From contig JBQCHY010000065.1 of the NCBI GenBank assembly GCA_051954235.1, forward strand, positions 62,001-126,000: a stretch of DNA of 64,000 nucleotides, read 5' to 3'. Origin of the DNA: 62-47 sp051954235. Its GTDB lineage: Bacteria; Pseudomonadota; Alphaproteobacteria; Rhizobiales; Xanthobacteraceae. Under the pieces are notes generated by a model, which searched no databases, was not told the DNA's origin, and worked only from the letters and a program-made list of their open reading frames with translations. Shown piece after piece: positions 8,707 through 17,863 of the stretch; position 1 is the first letter of the stretch, and each line of letters starts with the position of its first letter. The position numbers and the translations under genes were made by a program.

Positions 8707-9186
8707 CTATCGACTGCCGCCGCCGATCAACCGGAACAGCGGTGCGAGATAGCTGATTTCCTGACCGCCGCTCGCGGTGGTGCGGCTGATGAAGTCGAAG
8801 ATCTTGCCGTCCTTCATGCCGTAATTCGCGAGCCGCGTGACCTGACGATTCTTGTCGAAGTAGATCGCGATTACGCGCTGGTCGGTGACATGCTGCGGCA
8901 TGAACGCGACGGGGCGTTCGGTACGCTGTGAGATGTAGTAGAACACTTCGCCGTTCAGGGTCGCGACGGTGGAGGGGGTTCCCATCACGATCAGCACCTG
9001 ATCCTGGCTGGCGCCGATGGGGATTTGCTCCAACGCACCCGGCGGCAGGATATAGCCCTTCTGGAACTGCTCGCCGCCGCATGCAGCCAAGCTCACGCCT
9101 GTAAGCGCGATGGCAATGGCGGTTCCAATACCTCGCCAGCGTGCGGCGCGGCCGCGCGTTCTTTCGGTCCGATTGCGGTTTGTCAT
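8707..9186 (-). CDS. bamE: Outer membrane protein assembly factor BamE (SmpA/OmlA lipoprotein)
   Basis: Small outer-membrane lipoprotein of the BAM complex that inserts beta-barrel proteins. From the ATG at 9186 it has 159 residues: a basic N-terminus, a hydrophobic helix and a lipobox VSLAAC. The SmpA/OmlA domain then starts FQKGYILPPGALEQIPIGAS and includes VLIVMGTPSTVATLNGEVFYY. An in-frame start 69 bases upstream would place residues before the signal peptide and was not used. It is convergent with hppA and divergent from the bc1-chaperone gene at 9288, an arrangement usual in Bradyrhizobium relatives. Confidence 0.9.
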   Translation of the reverse strand: MTNRNRTERTRGRAARWRGIGTAIAIALTGVSLAACGGEQFQKGYILPPGALEQIPIGASQDQVLIVMGTPSTVATLNGEVFYYISQRTERPVAFMPQHVTDQRVIAIYFDKNRQVTRLANYGMKDGKIFDFISRTTASGGQEISYLAPLFRLIGGGSR

Positions 9187-9287
9187 GCGGAAGTGAGCCC
9201 CGTCCCCTTGCATCCTATAGGGCGTTGACGTACCGGGCTGAACCGGCGAATTCAAGATAGGCGCGCCCTGGCGTCGATGTGGAACCT

Positions 9288-9830
9288 ATGACGATCTGGC
9301 CGTTCAAATCTTTTGCCCGACCCCGATCCGGTTCGGAAAACACCATTGGCACCATCTATGGCATGATCGTGACGAGGGCGCGAGAGCCGGCGTTCTACCA
9401 CGGCTATGGAGTCCCGGACACGGTCGACGGCCGTTTCGATCTGGTGGTGTTGCATCTGTGGATGGTGCTGCGCCGTCTCGGCGCGGACATGGATTCGCGG
9501 AAGCTGGCGCAAGGGCTGTTCGATCTCTTCTGCAGCGATATGGATGCGAACCTCCGTGAGATGGGGGTGGGCGATATGACCGTTCCCAAGCGGATGCAGG
9601 CGTTCGGCCAGGCCTTTTACGGGCGCTCTGCGGCCTATGATGCCGCGCTCGCGGAAGGGCATGAGGCGCTGGCACGCGCGCTCGACAAGAATGTCTTCAA
9701 CGGGCGGAATTTCGAACAAGCAGGGCATTTGGCGGATTATGTCGAGGCGTCGGTCGCGAAACTGGCGAGCATCGACGCCGCCGCACTTGCCGAGGGGCGC
9801 CAGGCGTTTGCCGCGCTCGGTGCGCAATGA
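9288..9830 (+). CDS. Ubiquinol-cytochrome c chaperone (Cbp3-like)
   Basis: A 180-residue protein of the Cbp3/UQCC family, which in mitochondria and alphaproteobacteria helps cytochrome b mature into the bc1 complex. The family core is visible as TIYGMIVTRAREPAFYHGYGVPDTVDGRFD followed by VVLHLWMVLRRL and a helical region with LFCSDMDANLREMGVGD. I used the ATG at 9288; a GTG at 9279 is also in frame. The end overlaps the next gene by four bases (ATGA), so the two are translationally coupled. Function is inferred from the family only. Confidence 0.85.
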   Translation: MTIWPFKSFARPRSGSENTIGTIYGMIVTRAREPAFYHGYGVPDTVDGRFDLVVLHLWMVLRRLGADMDSRKLAQGLFDLFCSDMDANLREMGVGDMTVPKRMQAFGQAFYGRSAAYDAALAEGHEALARALDKNVFNGRNFEQAGHLADYVEASVAKLASIDAAALAEGRQAFAALGAQ

Positions 9831-10411
9831 GGAAAGACCCCATGGCCCATCCCGCACAATCTCCCGCTGCCGATCCGTGGCCGTGGCCGGTCAATGTCGA
9901 CCAGATCCCGGAGGCTGGTTTGCAGGTCGCGTTCGAGGCGACTGAGACCCAGTGCGCCGCGCTGGCCACGGTGGCCGGCTTACGCGATCTCGTACGCGCC
10001 GCCGCCGCGTTCGAATTGTCCCATGCCGGGGGTGGGAAGGTGCATGTCACCGGTCAGGTGACGGCGCGCGTAGGCCAGACCTGCGTGGTGACGCTCGATC
10101 CGGTCGAGAACGATATCGACGAGTCGGTCGATTTGATGTTTGCACCGGAGGCGGATATTCCGCGTCTGTCGTCCACAGTCGATGACGAGGTCGAATCCGA
10201 AGATATTCCCGATTCCCCCGAGCCGATTATCAACGGTGTGATCGATCTCGGTCGGGTGGCGACGGATGTTCTGTTTCTGGGAATCGATCCCTATCCGCGC
10301 AAGCCGGACGCCGTTTTCGAACAGCCGGCGGTCCCTGCGGATCCCGAGGACCATCCCTTTGCCGCGCTCAAGGCCCTGAAAAAGGGGAAAGCGCCGCCTG
10401 ACTCCGATTGA
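9827..10411 (+). CDS. DUF177 (YceD-family) protein
   Basis: Belongs to the YceD/DUF177 family, which in bacteria is usually linked with rpmF and fatty-acid genes and in plants with 23S rRNA accumulation. The 194 residues include the domain signature VTGQVTARVGQTCVVTLDPVEN and the strongly acidic middle EVESEDIPDSPEPI, ending in the family tail DHPFAALKALK. The start overlaps the previous gene; a Met five codons on (MAHPAQ) is an alternative. rpmF, the usual partner, is not next to it here, but plsX-fabH follow after a 216-base gap, consistent with the conserved neighbourhood. Confidence 0.85.
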   Translation: MRKDPMAHPAQSPAADPWPWPVNVDQIPEAGLQVAFEATETQCAALATVAGLRDLVRAAAAFELSHAGGGKVHVTGQVTARVGQTCVVTLDPVENDIDESVDLMFAPEADIPRLSSTVDDEVESEDIPDSPEPIINGVIDLGRVATDVLFLGIDPYPRKPDAVFEQPAVPADPEDHPFAALKALKKGKAPPDSD

Positions 10412-10627
10412 GGCGCGCCGGGTCTGTCAAGCCGCATGCATTTCCGCGGTTGCGCAACGCGCCTGATTCTTTCAATAACCACCCCGGGTTCGGCCTAGCG
10501 GGTCAAGATGTTGTATCAACACCGTGACACGCTATTGTCGCGCTTGGTAGGGTGCGGCGCAGCGGGAGCCGCAGGGTTGCGGTGGATGTGTTCATAGCCC
10601 GCAAAATACATGGTTTCCGGGACGTAT

Positions 10628-11689
10628 ATGGCGAAGAAAGTTCGAATTGCGCTTGACGCCATGGGCGGCGACATCGGTCCGTCCGCGGTCATTCCCGGCG
10701 CGGCCATTTCGTTGACCCGGCATCCCGACAGTGAATTCGTCATGTTCGGCGATAGCGCGGTGATCGGGCCGCAGCTCGATGCCCATCCGGCGCTGAAGGC
10801 GGTGTCCCGCGTCGTACACACCGACGTCATGATCAGCATGAAGGAGAAGCCGAGCCAGGCGCTGCGGCATGGCCGCAAGAACTCCTCGATGTGGCTGACG
10901 ATTGACGCGGTGAAGAAAGGCGGCGCCGACGTCGCCGTGTCCGCCGGCAACACTGGCGCGCTGATGGCGATGTCGCGGTTCAACCTGAAGATGTTGCCCG
11001 GGGTCGACCGGCCGGCGATCGCGGCGGTCTGGCCGACCGCGCGCGGCGATTCCGTGGTGCTGGATCTCGGCGCCACCATCGGCGGCGATGCGCATCATCT
11101 GATGGCGCTGGCGGTCATGGGCAGCGCGATGGCGCGGGTGCTGTTCGATATCGAGCGGCCGACCGTCGGGCTGCTCAATATCGGGACCGAGGAGGTCAAG
11201 GGCGGCGAGGAAATTCGCGAGGCGGCGGAATTGCTACGCGCGATGAAAGCCCCGCAGTTCGAATTCCTTGGCTTTGTCGAGGGCGACGGCATCGGCCGTG
11301 GCGATGCCGATGTGATCGTGTCCGAGGGGTTTTCCGGCAATATCGCGCTGAAAGCCGCCGAGGGAACCGCGCGGCAGATGAGCGAATTCCTCCGCTCCGC
11401 GATGAAGCGGACGTGGCGGGCCAAGCTCGGCTACTTGCTGGCGCGGAATGCGTTCAAGGCGCTGCGCGACAAGCTCGACCCCAGCAAATCCAACGGCGGC
11501 GTGTTTCTTGGGCTCAACGGAGTGGTGGTCAAAAGTCACGGCGGCACCGATGCCGAAGGCTTTGCCTATGCCGTCGATGTTGGCTATGAGATGGTCCGCT
11601 ACGATCTCCTCACCAAGATCAATCAGATGCTCAATCGCGATGGCAGCCCCCTGATGGCGGCGCCGACTGCGCAGGAGGCTGTTTCGTGA
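10628..11689 (+). CDS. plsX: Phosphate acyltransferase PlsX
   Basis: Converts acyl-ACP to acyl-phosphate, the acyl donor for glycerol-3-phosphate acyltransferase PlsY in phospholipid synthesis. The 353-residue protein starts MAKKVRIALDAMGGDIGPS, the classic PlsX opening. Further motifs are NTGALMAMSRF, WPTARGDSVVLDLGATIGG, NIGTEEVKGGEEIREA and GFSGNIALKAAEGTARQM. An in-frame upstream codon at 10610 lacks the family pattern. The stop overlaps the GTG of fabH by four bases. The enzyme acts at the cytosolic face of the membrane. Confidence 0.97.
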   Translation: MAKKVRIALDAMGGDIGPSAVIPGAAISLTRHPDSEFVMFGDSAVIGPQLDAHPALKAVSRVVHTDVMISMKEKPSQALRHGRKNSSMWLTIDAVKKGGADVAVSAGNTGALMAMSRFNLKMLPGVDRPAIAAVWPTARGDSVVLDLGATIGGDAHHLMALAVMGSAMARVLFDIERPTVGLLNIGTEEVKGGEEIREAAELLRAMKAPQFEFLGFVEGDGIGRGDADVIVSEGFSGNIALKAAEGTARQMSEFLRSAMKRTWRAKLGYLLARNAFKALRDKLDPSKSNGGVFLGLNGVVVKSHGGTDAEGFAYAVDVGYEMVRYDLLTKINQMLNRDGSPLMAAPTAQEAVS

Positions 11690-12663
11690 CTGCCATACGT
11701 TCGGTTGCGCTAGGCTGCGGCTCTTATTTGCCGAAGCAGATCCTGACCAATGCCGACCTGGCCGCCAAGATCGACACCTCCGACGAATGGATCGTGCAGC
11801 GCACCGGCATTCGCGAGCGGCATGTCGCGGCGGAAGGTGAGTTCACGTCGCATCTTGCGATCAACGCGGCGAAGGCGGCGCTGGCGGATGCCGGCATCGA
11901 TGCGCAGTCGATCGACCTGATCGTGCTGGCGACGTCGACGCCCGACAACACGTTTCCGGCGACGGCTGTTGCCGTGCAGCACGGCCTCGGCATCAATCAC
12001 GGCGCAGCGTTCGATCTTCAGGCCGTGTGCTCCGGCTTCGTCTTTGCCTTGGCGACGGCTGACAACTTTCTGCGGAGCGGTGCGTTCAAGCGTGCGCTGG
12101 TAATCGGCGCCGAAACCTTCTCGCGTATTCTCGACTGGACCGATCGCGGCACCTGCGTGTTGTTCGGCGACGGCGCCGGCGCGATCGTTCTCGAAGCGCA
12201 GGAGCAGCCGGGGCTGCCCTCTGATCGCGGCGTGCTGACGACGCATCTGCGCTCCGACGGTCGCCACAAGGCAAAGCTGTTCGTCGATGGCGGTCCCTCG
12301 AGCACGCAGACCGTAGGGTATCTGCGCATGGAAGGCCGAGAAGTGTTCAAGCACGCGGTCGGCATGATCACCGACGTGATTGTCGACGCCTTCAATGCGA
12401 CGGGGACGTCTGCGGACGATATCGACTGGTTCGTTCCGCATCAGGCCAACAAGCGCATCATCGATGCTTCAGCGCACAAGCTGCATATTGCGCCGCAGAA
12501 AGTAGTGCTGACGGTTGATCGCCACGGCAATACATCGGCCGCTTCGATTCCGCTGGCGCTGGATACGGCTGTGCATGATGGTCGCATCAAACGAGGCGAT
12601 CTCGTGCTGCTGGAAGCAATGGGCGGCGGCTTTACCTGGGGTTCCGCGCTGCTGCGCTGGTGA
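11686..12663 (+). CDS. fabH: Beta-ketoacyl-ACP synthase III
   Basis: Starts fatty-acid synthesis by condensing acetyl-CoA (or another acyl-CoA) with malonyl-ACP. The 325 residues carry the thiolase-fold catalytic triad Cys115 (LQAVCSGF), His252 (VPHQANKR) and Asn282 (DRHGNTSA), plus DEWIVQRTGIRERH near the N-terminus and GDGAGAIVLE. The start is GTG, overlapping plsX in a GTGA, so translation is coupled. A 129-base gap then separates it from ihfA. Confidence 0.97.
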   Translation: MTAIRSVALGCGSYLPKQILTNADLAAKIDTSDEWIVQRTGIRERHVAAEGEFTSHLAINAAKAALADAGIDAQSIDLIVLATSTPDNTFPATAVAVQHGLGINHGAAFDLQAVCSGFVFALATADNFLRSGAFKRALVIGAETFSRILDWTDRGTCVLFGDGAGAIVLEAQEQPGLPSDRGVLTTHLRSDGRHKAKLFVDGGPSSTQTVGYLRMEGREVFKHAVGMITDVIVDAFNATGTSADDIDWFVPHQANKRIIDASAHKLHIAPQKVVLTVDRHGNTSAASIPLALDTAVHDGRIKRGDLVLLEAMGGGFTWGSALLRW

Positions 12664-12792
12664 GCCTCAAGCTGGTATTTGTATCGAGTTTGCTTGATCT
12701 GAATGCGGCTGCATTGATGTGCGCTGTTGACCGGCGCGCACTAAGCTCATAATTTCCGAGGCGAAATTTTCCGCCGTGAGTTGGGGCAGGCG

Positions 12793-13122
12793 ATGGCTGG
12801 AACTGGCAAAACCGTAACACGCGTCGATTTGTGCGAGGCTGTCTATCAGAAGGTAGGCTTATCGCGCACGGAGTCGTCTGCGTTCGTTGAGCTGGTATTG
12901 AAGGAAATCACCGACTGTCTTGAGAAGGGCGAGACCGTCAAGCTGTCGTCGTTCGGGTCATTCATGGTGCGCAAGAAAGGCCAGCGCATCGGCCGCAATC
13001 CGAAGACCGGAACCGAAGTTCCTATCTCGCCGCGCCGGGTGATGGTGTTCAAGCCATCCGCGATTCTCAAGCAGCGGATCAACGCCAACAGCGCGGGCAA
13101 TGGCGCCGACAACGGCGAGTAA
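12793..13122 (+). CDS. ihfA: Integration host factor subunit alpha
   Basis: DNA-bending nucleoid protein that works as a heterodimer with IhfB in recombination, replication and sigma-54 promoters. From the ATG at 12793 it has 109 residues. The HU/IHF fold is plain: TRVDLCEAVYQKVGLSR, the dimer core VKLSSFGSFMVRKKGQRIGR, and the DNA-intercalating arm GRNPKTGTEVPISPRRVM. A TTG four codons upstream was not used. It is followed by a MerR regulator, a pairing conserved in rhizobia. Confidence 0.95.
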   Translation: MAGTGKTVTRVDLCEAVYQKVGLSRTESSAFVELVLKEITDCLEKGETVKLSSFGSFMVRKKGQRIGRNPKTGTEVPISPRRVMVFKPSAILKQRINANSAGNGADNGE

Positions 13123-13260
13123 TTTTCGAGGCGTCTCACGCGTCTCGCTTGTCCCCTTTGAAATCAGCATTGCTTTCCAATCGACGCCTGCTGCGGTAGA
13201 GTCAGGCGATGCGTTGCGATGTTGGATTCGCACCACCGACAAGCACAGGAGGGCATGCAT

Positions 13261-13917
13261 TTGGACAAGGCGCCGGATGCATTCCGCACCATCAGCGAGG
13301 TCGCTGAGGAGCTTGAAGTTCCGCAGCATGTGCTGCGCTTCTGGGAAACGCGCTTCTCGCAGATCAAGCCGATGAAGCGCAGCGGCGGCCGCCGCTACTA
13401 TCGCCCCGACGACGTCGACCTGCTGCGTGGCATTCGTCGGCTGCTCTATGGCGAGGGTTACACGATCCGGGGTGTGCAGCGGATCCTGAAAGCGCACGGC
13501 ATCAAGTCGGTCCAAAGCCTGACCGAGAATGCAGCGGTCGTATTCGGTCCAATCGAGAGGGCCGTGCCTGCGCGCGCGCAGGACGACGATGACGATCGCG
13601 CCGAGGATTTGCATGACGCGGCGGATGAGGGCGAGGACGAGACTGACGACGATCTCGAAGAGGCCGCTGGGGACGACGAGGATTCGGAGGAGAGCGTCCC
13701 GCCGCAACGGCGCGAGCCCGAACTGTCCGCGCCCCGCCGTGTCGAGCCCGCGATGCGCTTCGAGCCGGAACCCTCTATGCGACCATCTGCCGGCCATCCC
13801 GGCGCCCAGAGTCCGCGCGTCGAATTTCGCCGGCTCGATACCGATCGGCTGCGTGCCGTGCTGACAGAATTGACCGCCTGCCGCCAGTTGCTCGACAGCG
13901 CGTTGAAGGAGGGGTAG
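13261..13917 (+). CDS. MerR family transcriptional regulator
   Basis: The N-terminal 70 residues form a MerR winged helix: FRTISEVAEELEVPQHVLRF, the wing RRYYRPDDVDLLRGIRRLLY and GYTIRGVQRILKAHG. The remainder is a low-complexity acidic region (about residues 100-140) and a short conserved tail LTELTACRQLLDSALKEG. No metal-binding cysteines are present, so it is not a metal sensor. I placed the start at TTG 13261 because an AGGAGG at 13247-13252 is 8 bases from it but only 2 from the ATG at 13255; either gives nearly the same protein. The neighbour ihfA suggests a nucleoid or global role, which is inference. Confidence 0.85.
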   Translation: MDKAPDAFRTISEVAEELEVPQHVLRFWETRFSQIKPMKRSGGRRYYRPDDVDLLRGIRRLLYGEGYTIRGVQRILKAHGIKSVQSLTENAAVVFGPIERAVPARAQDDDDDRAEDLHDAADEGEDETDDDLEEAAGDDEDSEESVPPQRREPELSAPRRVEPAMRFEPEPSMRPSAGHPGAQSPRVEFRRLDTDRLRAVLTELTACRQLLDSALKEG

Positions 13918-14036
13918 GCGGTACCCGCTTGGTGTATTGTCCGACCGGCATGAGGCATCAATGCTCCTAAATCCACGGTCGGGCTGCTTGCGCCAAGGCC
14001 GGATCGCGGCTACAGGAACGGGGCCGTAAAATGGCA

Positions 14037-14114
14037 CGGAGCGTGGCGCAGCCCGGTTAGCGCACTAGTCTGGGGGACTAGGGGTCGTGGGTTCAAATCC
14101 CGCCGCTCCGACCA
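14037..14114 (+). tRNA. tRNA-Pro (anticodon GGG)
   Basis: Complete cloverleaf with acceptor CGGAGCG / CGCTCCG, anticodon stem CTAGT / ACTAG around the loop CTGGGGG (anticodon GGG, reading CCC/CCU), T-arm loop TTCAAAT, discriminator A and an encoded CCA at 14112-14114. Confidence 0.96.
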
Positions 14115-14364
14115 TTAAAACCCCACCGTCCTCATTCCCCGCAATTGGTGTGTCGGGCACCCGGAGCAAACCCGGCGGGCTGCATCATTTGGTAGAGAAG
14201 CCCCAACACACCGGGCCGCGTGACAGACCTATTACGGTTAGTCAGCCTTGATCTCCGTAAGCGGCGAGATTCCACACGCGAGATCGCCGACACTCGAATT
14301 TGTGCCAGATCAATGTTCGGCTTCTCGACGCATGTCATGCTGACCGCGATCTGGAGGTGCCGAA

Positions 14365-14751
14365 ATGGGTGTCGCAGCAATCTTGGAGAAATGGAAAGTT
14401 CGTCGCGCGCTCGCGAACGAGTTCAGTTCGCTGGATATGGCCCAGCGCGAAGAACTGGCGCGCGATGTCTGGGTGCCTGACGGTGTCTTTGAACGTCTGT
14501 ATGTCGCAGGCGATCGCACCGACGAACTGGAGCGCCTGATGGGCGCGCTTTCGCTCAACGTCGAGCAATGCGAGATCGTAAATCCAGACGCCCTCACGCG
14601 CGACATGTGTCTCGTGTGCCCTGGATGCCTGATGATCAATCGGTGTCGGCGCGAACTCGAGGCGGGTTCGGCGAGGCAGAACTACAACGACTATTGCTCC
14701 AACGCGTTGACGCTCAATGCGCTGCTCGAAACGAGAGCCTGTCAAGGCTGA
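14365..14751 (+). CDS. DUF6455 family cysteine-rich protein
   Basis: A 128-residue protein of unknown function matching the DUF6455 pattern: a hydrophilic N-terminus, ELERLMGALSLNVEQ, then a cysteine cluster CLVCPGCLMINRC and a final NDYCSNALTLNALL. The four clustered cysteines plus the last one look like a metal or redox site, which is inference. A good ribosome binding site GGAGGT lies 6 bases before the ATG. It is placed right after tRNA-Pro, a common integration spot, but no integrase or tRNA-end duplication is visible. Confidence 0.72.
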   Translation: MGVAAILEKWKVRRALANEFSSLDMAQREELARDVWVPDGVFERLYVAGDRTDELERLMGALSLNVEQCEIVNPDALTRDMCLVCPGCLMINRCRRELEAGSARQNYNDYCSNALTLNALLETRACQG

Positions 14752-14978
14752 CGGCGCGCAATCGAGGCCGGTGTATCTGAAGCGTTCTGAAGCGTCGCGG
14801 CCGTCACGACGTCGATAAAGGCGGCTCTGAATCCTATTCATACGGCCATTGCGAACCACGACAAATCAATGCCACTCTGAGCGATGGCGAATGGCGTCAG
14901 TCGTCCGCCGGTTCGATGCGCGGTCTTCGTTCTCTTCGCCACGGCTAGGAGCTACCGCGATGCTGGAGTTGGTCGAAT

Positions 14979-15893
14979 ATGAAAATCGCGGTGATGGGCG
15001 CCGGCGCGGTCGGCGGCTATTTCGGAGCCATGCTGGCCCGGCACGGGCATGATGTCGTTCTGATTGGACGGCCTCAGCATGTCGCGGCCATTCGCGGCAA
15101 CGGCGGTTTGAAGCTGGACAGCAAGGCCTTTACCGGCGTCGTGCCGATCAAGGCCACCGCCGAACCCGATGGCGTCGAGGGCGCCGATCTCGTCCTGTTT
15201 TGTGTGAAGTCGGGCGATACCGAATCCGCCGGTCGGTCGATGGCGCCGTTTCTGAAGGACGCAGCGACGATCTTGTCATTGCAGAACGGCGTCGACAATC
15301 CAACGCGCTTGCAGCCGTTGCTGCGGCAGGCGGTCGTTCCCGCGGCCGTCTATGTCGCGACGGAAATGGGCGGGCCTGGACATGTCATTCACCACGGTCG
15401 GGGTGACCTGGTGATCGGCGCATCGGCCGCGAGCGATGCGATCGCCGCGCAATTAACCGCCGCTGCGATCCCGACCAAGGTTTCGGATCGTGTCGTCGAT
15501 CAACTCTGGGCCAAGCTGGTGATCAATTGCGCCTACAACGCGCTGTCGGCGGTGGCGCAACTGCCCTATGGCCGGCTGTTCGATGTCGATGGCGTGCGCG
15601 AGGTGATGCGCAGCATCGTCGAGGAATGCGCGTCGGTGGCCGACGCGTTGGGCGTCGCATTGCCGAACGACATGTATGCTTCGACCGTTGCGCTGGTGAC
15701 GTCGATGCCGAAGCAATATTCGTCGACGGCGCAGGATGTCGCACGCGGGCGGCCGAGCGAGATCGATTTTCTTAATGGCTACGTGGTCCGCAAAGGCGCG
15801 GAACTGGCCATTCCGACACCGGTGAATCTCACCTTGCACAGCATGGTGAAGCTGAAAGAGTTGACGCACCCGAAAGGCGAGGAGCACGCATGA
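14979..15893 (+). CDS. 2-dehydropantoate 2-reductase family protein
   Basis: Ketopantoate-reductase fold, 304 residues. The N-terminal NADP-binding Rossmann motif GAGAVGGYFGAML is perfect, with NGVDNP following the nucleotide domain. The C-terminal helical domain holds the family Lys/Asn (LWAKLVINCAYNALSA) and the substrate-binding RPSEIDFLNGYVV. Whether it is the PanE of pantothenate synthesis or a paralogue acting on another 2-keto acid cannot be told from sequence. It overlaps the following SDR gene by four bases, so the two enzymes are probably made together in one pathway, which favours a catabolic or specialised role. Confidence 0.85.
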   Translation: MKIAVMGAGAVGGYFGAMLARHGHDVVLIGRPQHVAAIRGNGGLKLDSKAFTGVVPIKATAEPDGVEGADLVLFCVKSGDTESAGRSMAPFLKDAATILSLQNGVDNPTRLQPLLRQAVVPAAVYVATEMGGPGHVIHHGRGDLVIGASAASDAIAAQLTAAAIPTKVSDRVVDQLWAKLVINCAYNALSAVAQLPYGRLFDVDGVREVMRSIVEECASVADALGVALPNDMYASTVALVTSMPKQYSSTAQDVARGRPSEIDFLNGYVVRKGAELAIPTPVNLTLHSMVKLKELTHPKGEEHA

Positions 15894-16858
15894 AGGATTT
15901 TGCAGGACGGATCGCGGTCATCACCGGCGGTGGCACGGGCATGGGTCGCGAACTGGCCCGACAGCTTGTCGCCGAAGGCTGCAACGTCGCGATGTGCGAT
16001 GTGTCGATGGCGAACATGGTGGAAACCAAGCGGCTGTGCGAAGCCGAGCGCCTTCCGCAAGGGCTGCGCATCACCACGCATGTCGCCGATGTCTCCGACG
16101 AGACGCAGATGCAGCGATTTCGCGACGAAGTGGCGGATCAACAGGCGACGGATAAAATCCATCTGCTGTTCAACAACGCCGGCATCGGGGGCGGCGGCAG
16201 TTTGTTCACCAATAGCCGCGAACAATGGGAGCGCACCTTCAACATCTGTTGGGGCGGCGTTTATCTCGGCACCCGCACATTCCTGCCGATGCTGCAAAAC
16301 GCGGACGCTGGCCACATCGTCAACACGTCCAGCGTCAACGGCTTCTGGGCGTCGCTCGGACCGACCGTGTCCCATACCGCTTACAGCGCGGCGAAATTTG
16401 CCGTGAAGGGATTCACCGAGGCGCTGATTACCGACCTGCGGCTGAACGCGCCCCATATCAAATGCTCGGTGGTGATGCCGGGACACATCGGCACCTCGAT
16501 CATGTCGAATTCGCGCAAGGTGCAGAAAGGCGTGGAGACCGACACCCTCGATCAGAACGAGATCGAGCAGACGCGCGGGCGGCTGGTCGCCGGCGGCGTC
16601 GACGTGTCGCAACTTTCCGACGATGCCATTCAGCAAATGGCGGCGGAGCGTGCGCGTGTCTTTCTGGAGGAAGCCCCGATGACGGCGTCGGCGGCCGCAA
16701 AGGTCATCCTCGACGGCGTCAAGGCCGAGCGCTGGCGCATTCTCGTCGGGCACGATGCCGAACTGCTCGACGGCTGGGTGCGTGGCGCGCCGGAGGCGGC
16801 CTACGATCCCGATTTCCACGCGCGCTTCGCTGCCGAGGCCGGCTGGAAGCTGGGCTGA
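15890..16858 (+). CDS. SDR family NAD(P)-dependent oxidoreductase
   Basis: Classical short-chain dehydrogenase, 322 residues, longer than the usual 250 because of a C-terminal extension of about 60 residues. It has the cofactor motif TGGGTGMG, the structural NNAG, and the catalytic Ser, Tyr and Lys in NTSSVNGF and AYSAAKFAVKGF. The substrate is unknown. Its start overlaps the ketopantoate-reductase-like gene (ATGA), suggesting the two act in sequence. Confidence 0.88.
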   Translation: MKDFAGRIAVITGGGTGMGRELARQLVAEGCNVAMCDVSMANMVETKRLCEAERLPQGLRITTHVADVSDETQMQRFRDEVADQQATDKIHLLFNNAGIGGGGSLFTNSREQWERTFNICWGGVYLGTRTFLPMLQNADAGHIVNTSSVNGFWASLGPTVSHTAYSAAKFAVKGFTEALITDLRLNAPHIKCSVVMPGHIGTSIMSNSRKVQKGVETDTLDQNEIEQTRGRLVAGGVDVSQLSDDAIQQMAAERARVFLEEAPMTASAAAKVILDGVKAERWRILVGHDAELLDGWVRGAPEAAYDPDFHARFAAEAGWKLG

Positions 16859-16865
16859 TCGCGCA

Positions 16866-17807
16866 TCACCCGTGCACGATCGCTTTCTCGATCATGCAGT
16901 GAATGCCTTTCGAGCCGTTGACCGTCTGCGTCACGCGGAGGTCGGCGGCGAGGCTGCACAGCATGTAGGCGTCCTCGCGCGACAATCCGCGTTGTTCGCC
17001 GAGCAGCACGATCATGTCGCGCAACGCGTTCTCGGCGCAGCGATCGAGATCGGGATGCATCGCCATGGTGATGTAGTGCGTCGGCGTTTCCGCGCGAGGT
17101 GTAGGGAATCTCAAATCCTTGCGCAGAACGAACCGGAAGCGGCCTTGCAGTGCGGTCTCGATAGCCGTGACGCAGACTTCGCCGTCACCCTGCGCGCCAT
17201 GGCCGTCCCCGCAGGAAAACATTGCGCCGGGGACGAACACCGGCAGAAACAGCGTGGTGCCCGGGATCAACTCCTTGAGATCGATATTGCCGCCCATCGC
17301 GCGCGGCACCAGCGACGAGATGCGTCCCCATGCCGGCGGCGGCGATACGCCCATGACGCCGAAGAAAGGCTTGAGCGGCAGGTCGAGGCCCCACGGCATC
17401 CGGCCGGTCATGCGCGTTTGATCGAGCGGAATGTTGACCGCGCGGCCTTCCGGGAAATCCTCGGGCAGGGTCCCCATCAAAGGACGAATGACGTTCCAGC
17501 CCCAGTCCTGCCGCAGCCGGATATCGAGGATGTCGATCTTGAGCACATCGCCGGGCTCCGCGTTTGCGATCGCGATCGGCCCGGTGAGAATATGCCCGGG
17601 CAGCATGCGTTCGTTCTCGGCGTGAATGGCGTCGAGTTCGGGCGGGATATCAAACTTGCTCCGATCGGGGATGACTTCCGGGCTCCCGCTCACGGTATCG
17701 ACGGTGACTTCGTCGCCGCTGGCGATGCGGAGAACGGGTTGCAGCTTCGCTTCAAAGAATCCCCAGTGGCAGGTCTTCGGACTGGCAGGAACGTGATGAT
17801 GCGCCAT
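16866..17807 (-). CDS. Acetamidase/formamidase family hydrolase
   Basis: Member of the FmdA/AmdA family, which hydrolyses small amides such as formamide or acetamide to ammonia and the carboxylate. From the ATG at 17807 it has 313 residues and starts MAHHHVPASPKTCHWGFF. Family landmarks are ASGDEVTVDTVSG, MLPGHILTGPIAI and the glycine-rich SCGDGHGAQGDGEVC that forms the active site. It ends 7 bases from the SDR gene arriving on the other strand and is transcribed in the same direction as the LysR gene upstream, 56 bases away, so LysR could control or be co-transcribed with it. True substrate unknown. Confidence 0.87.
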   Translation of the reverse strand: MAHHHVPASPKTCHWGFFEAKLQPVLRIASGDEVTVDTVSGSPEVIPDRSKFDIPPELDAIHAENERMLPGHILTGPIAIANAEPGDVLKIDILDIRLRQDWGWNVIRPLMGTLPEDFPEGRAVNIPLDQTRMTGRMPWGLDLPLKPFFGVMGVSPPPAWGRISSLVPRAMGGNIDLKELIPGTTLFLPVFVPGAMFSCGDGHGAQGDGEVCVTAIETALQGRFRFVLRKDLRFPTPRAETPTHYITMAMHPDLDRCAENALRDMIVLLGEQRGLSREDAYMLCSLAADLRVTQTVNGSKGIHCMIEKAIVHG

Positions 17808-17863
17808 GATGATCCATTCGCTCTGTACACAACGAGTGTGCGTCAGCAAACGGCGATTGTCGA

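Noticed and set aside
14115..14364. Mobile island inserted at tRNA-Pro
   Set aside because: No integrase, no duplicated tRNA 3' end within reach.
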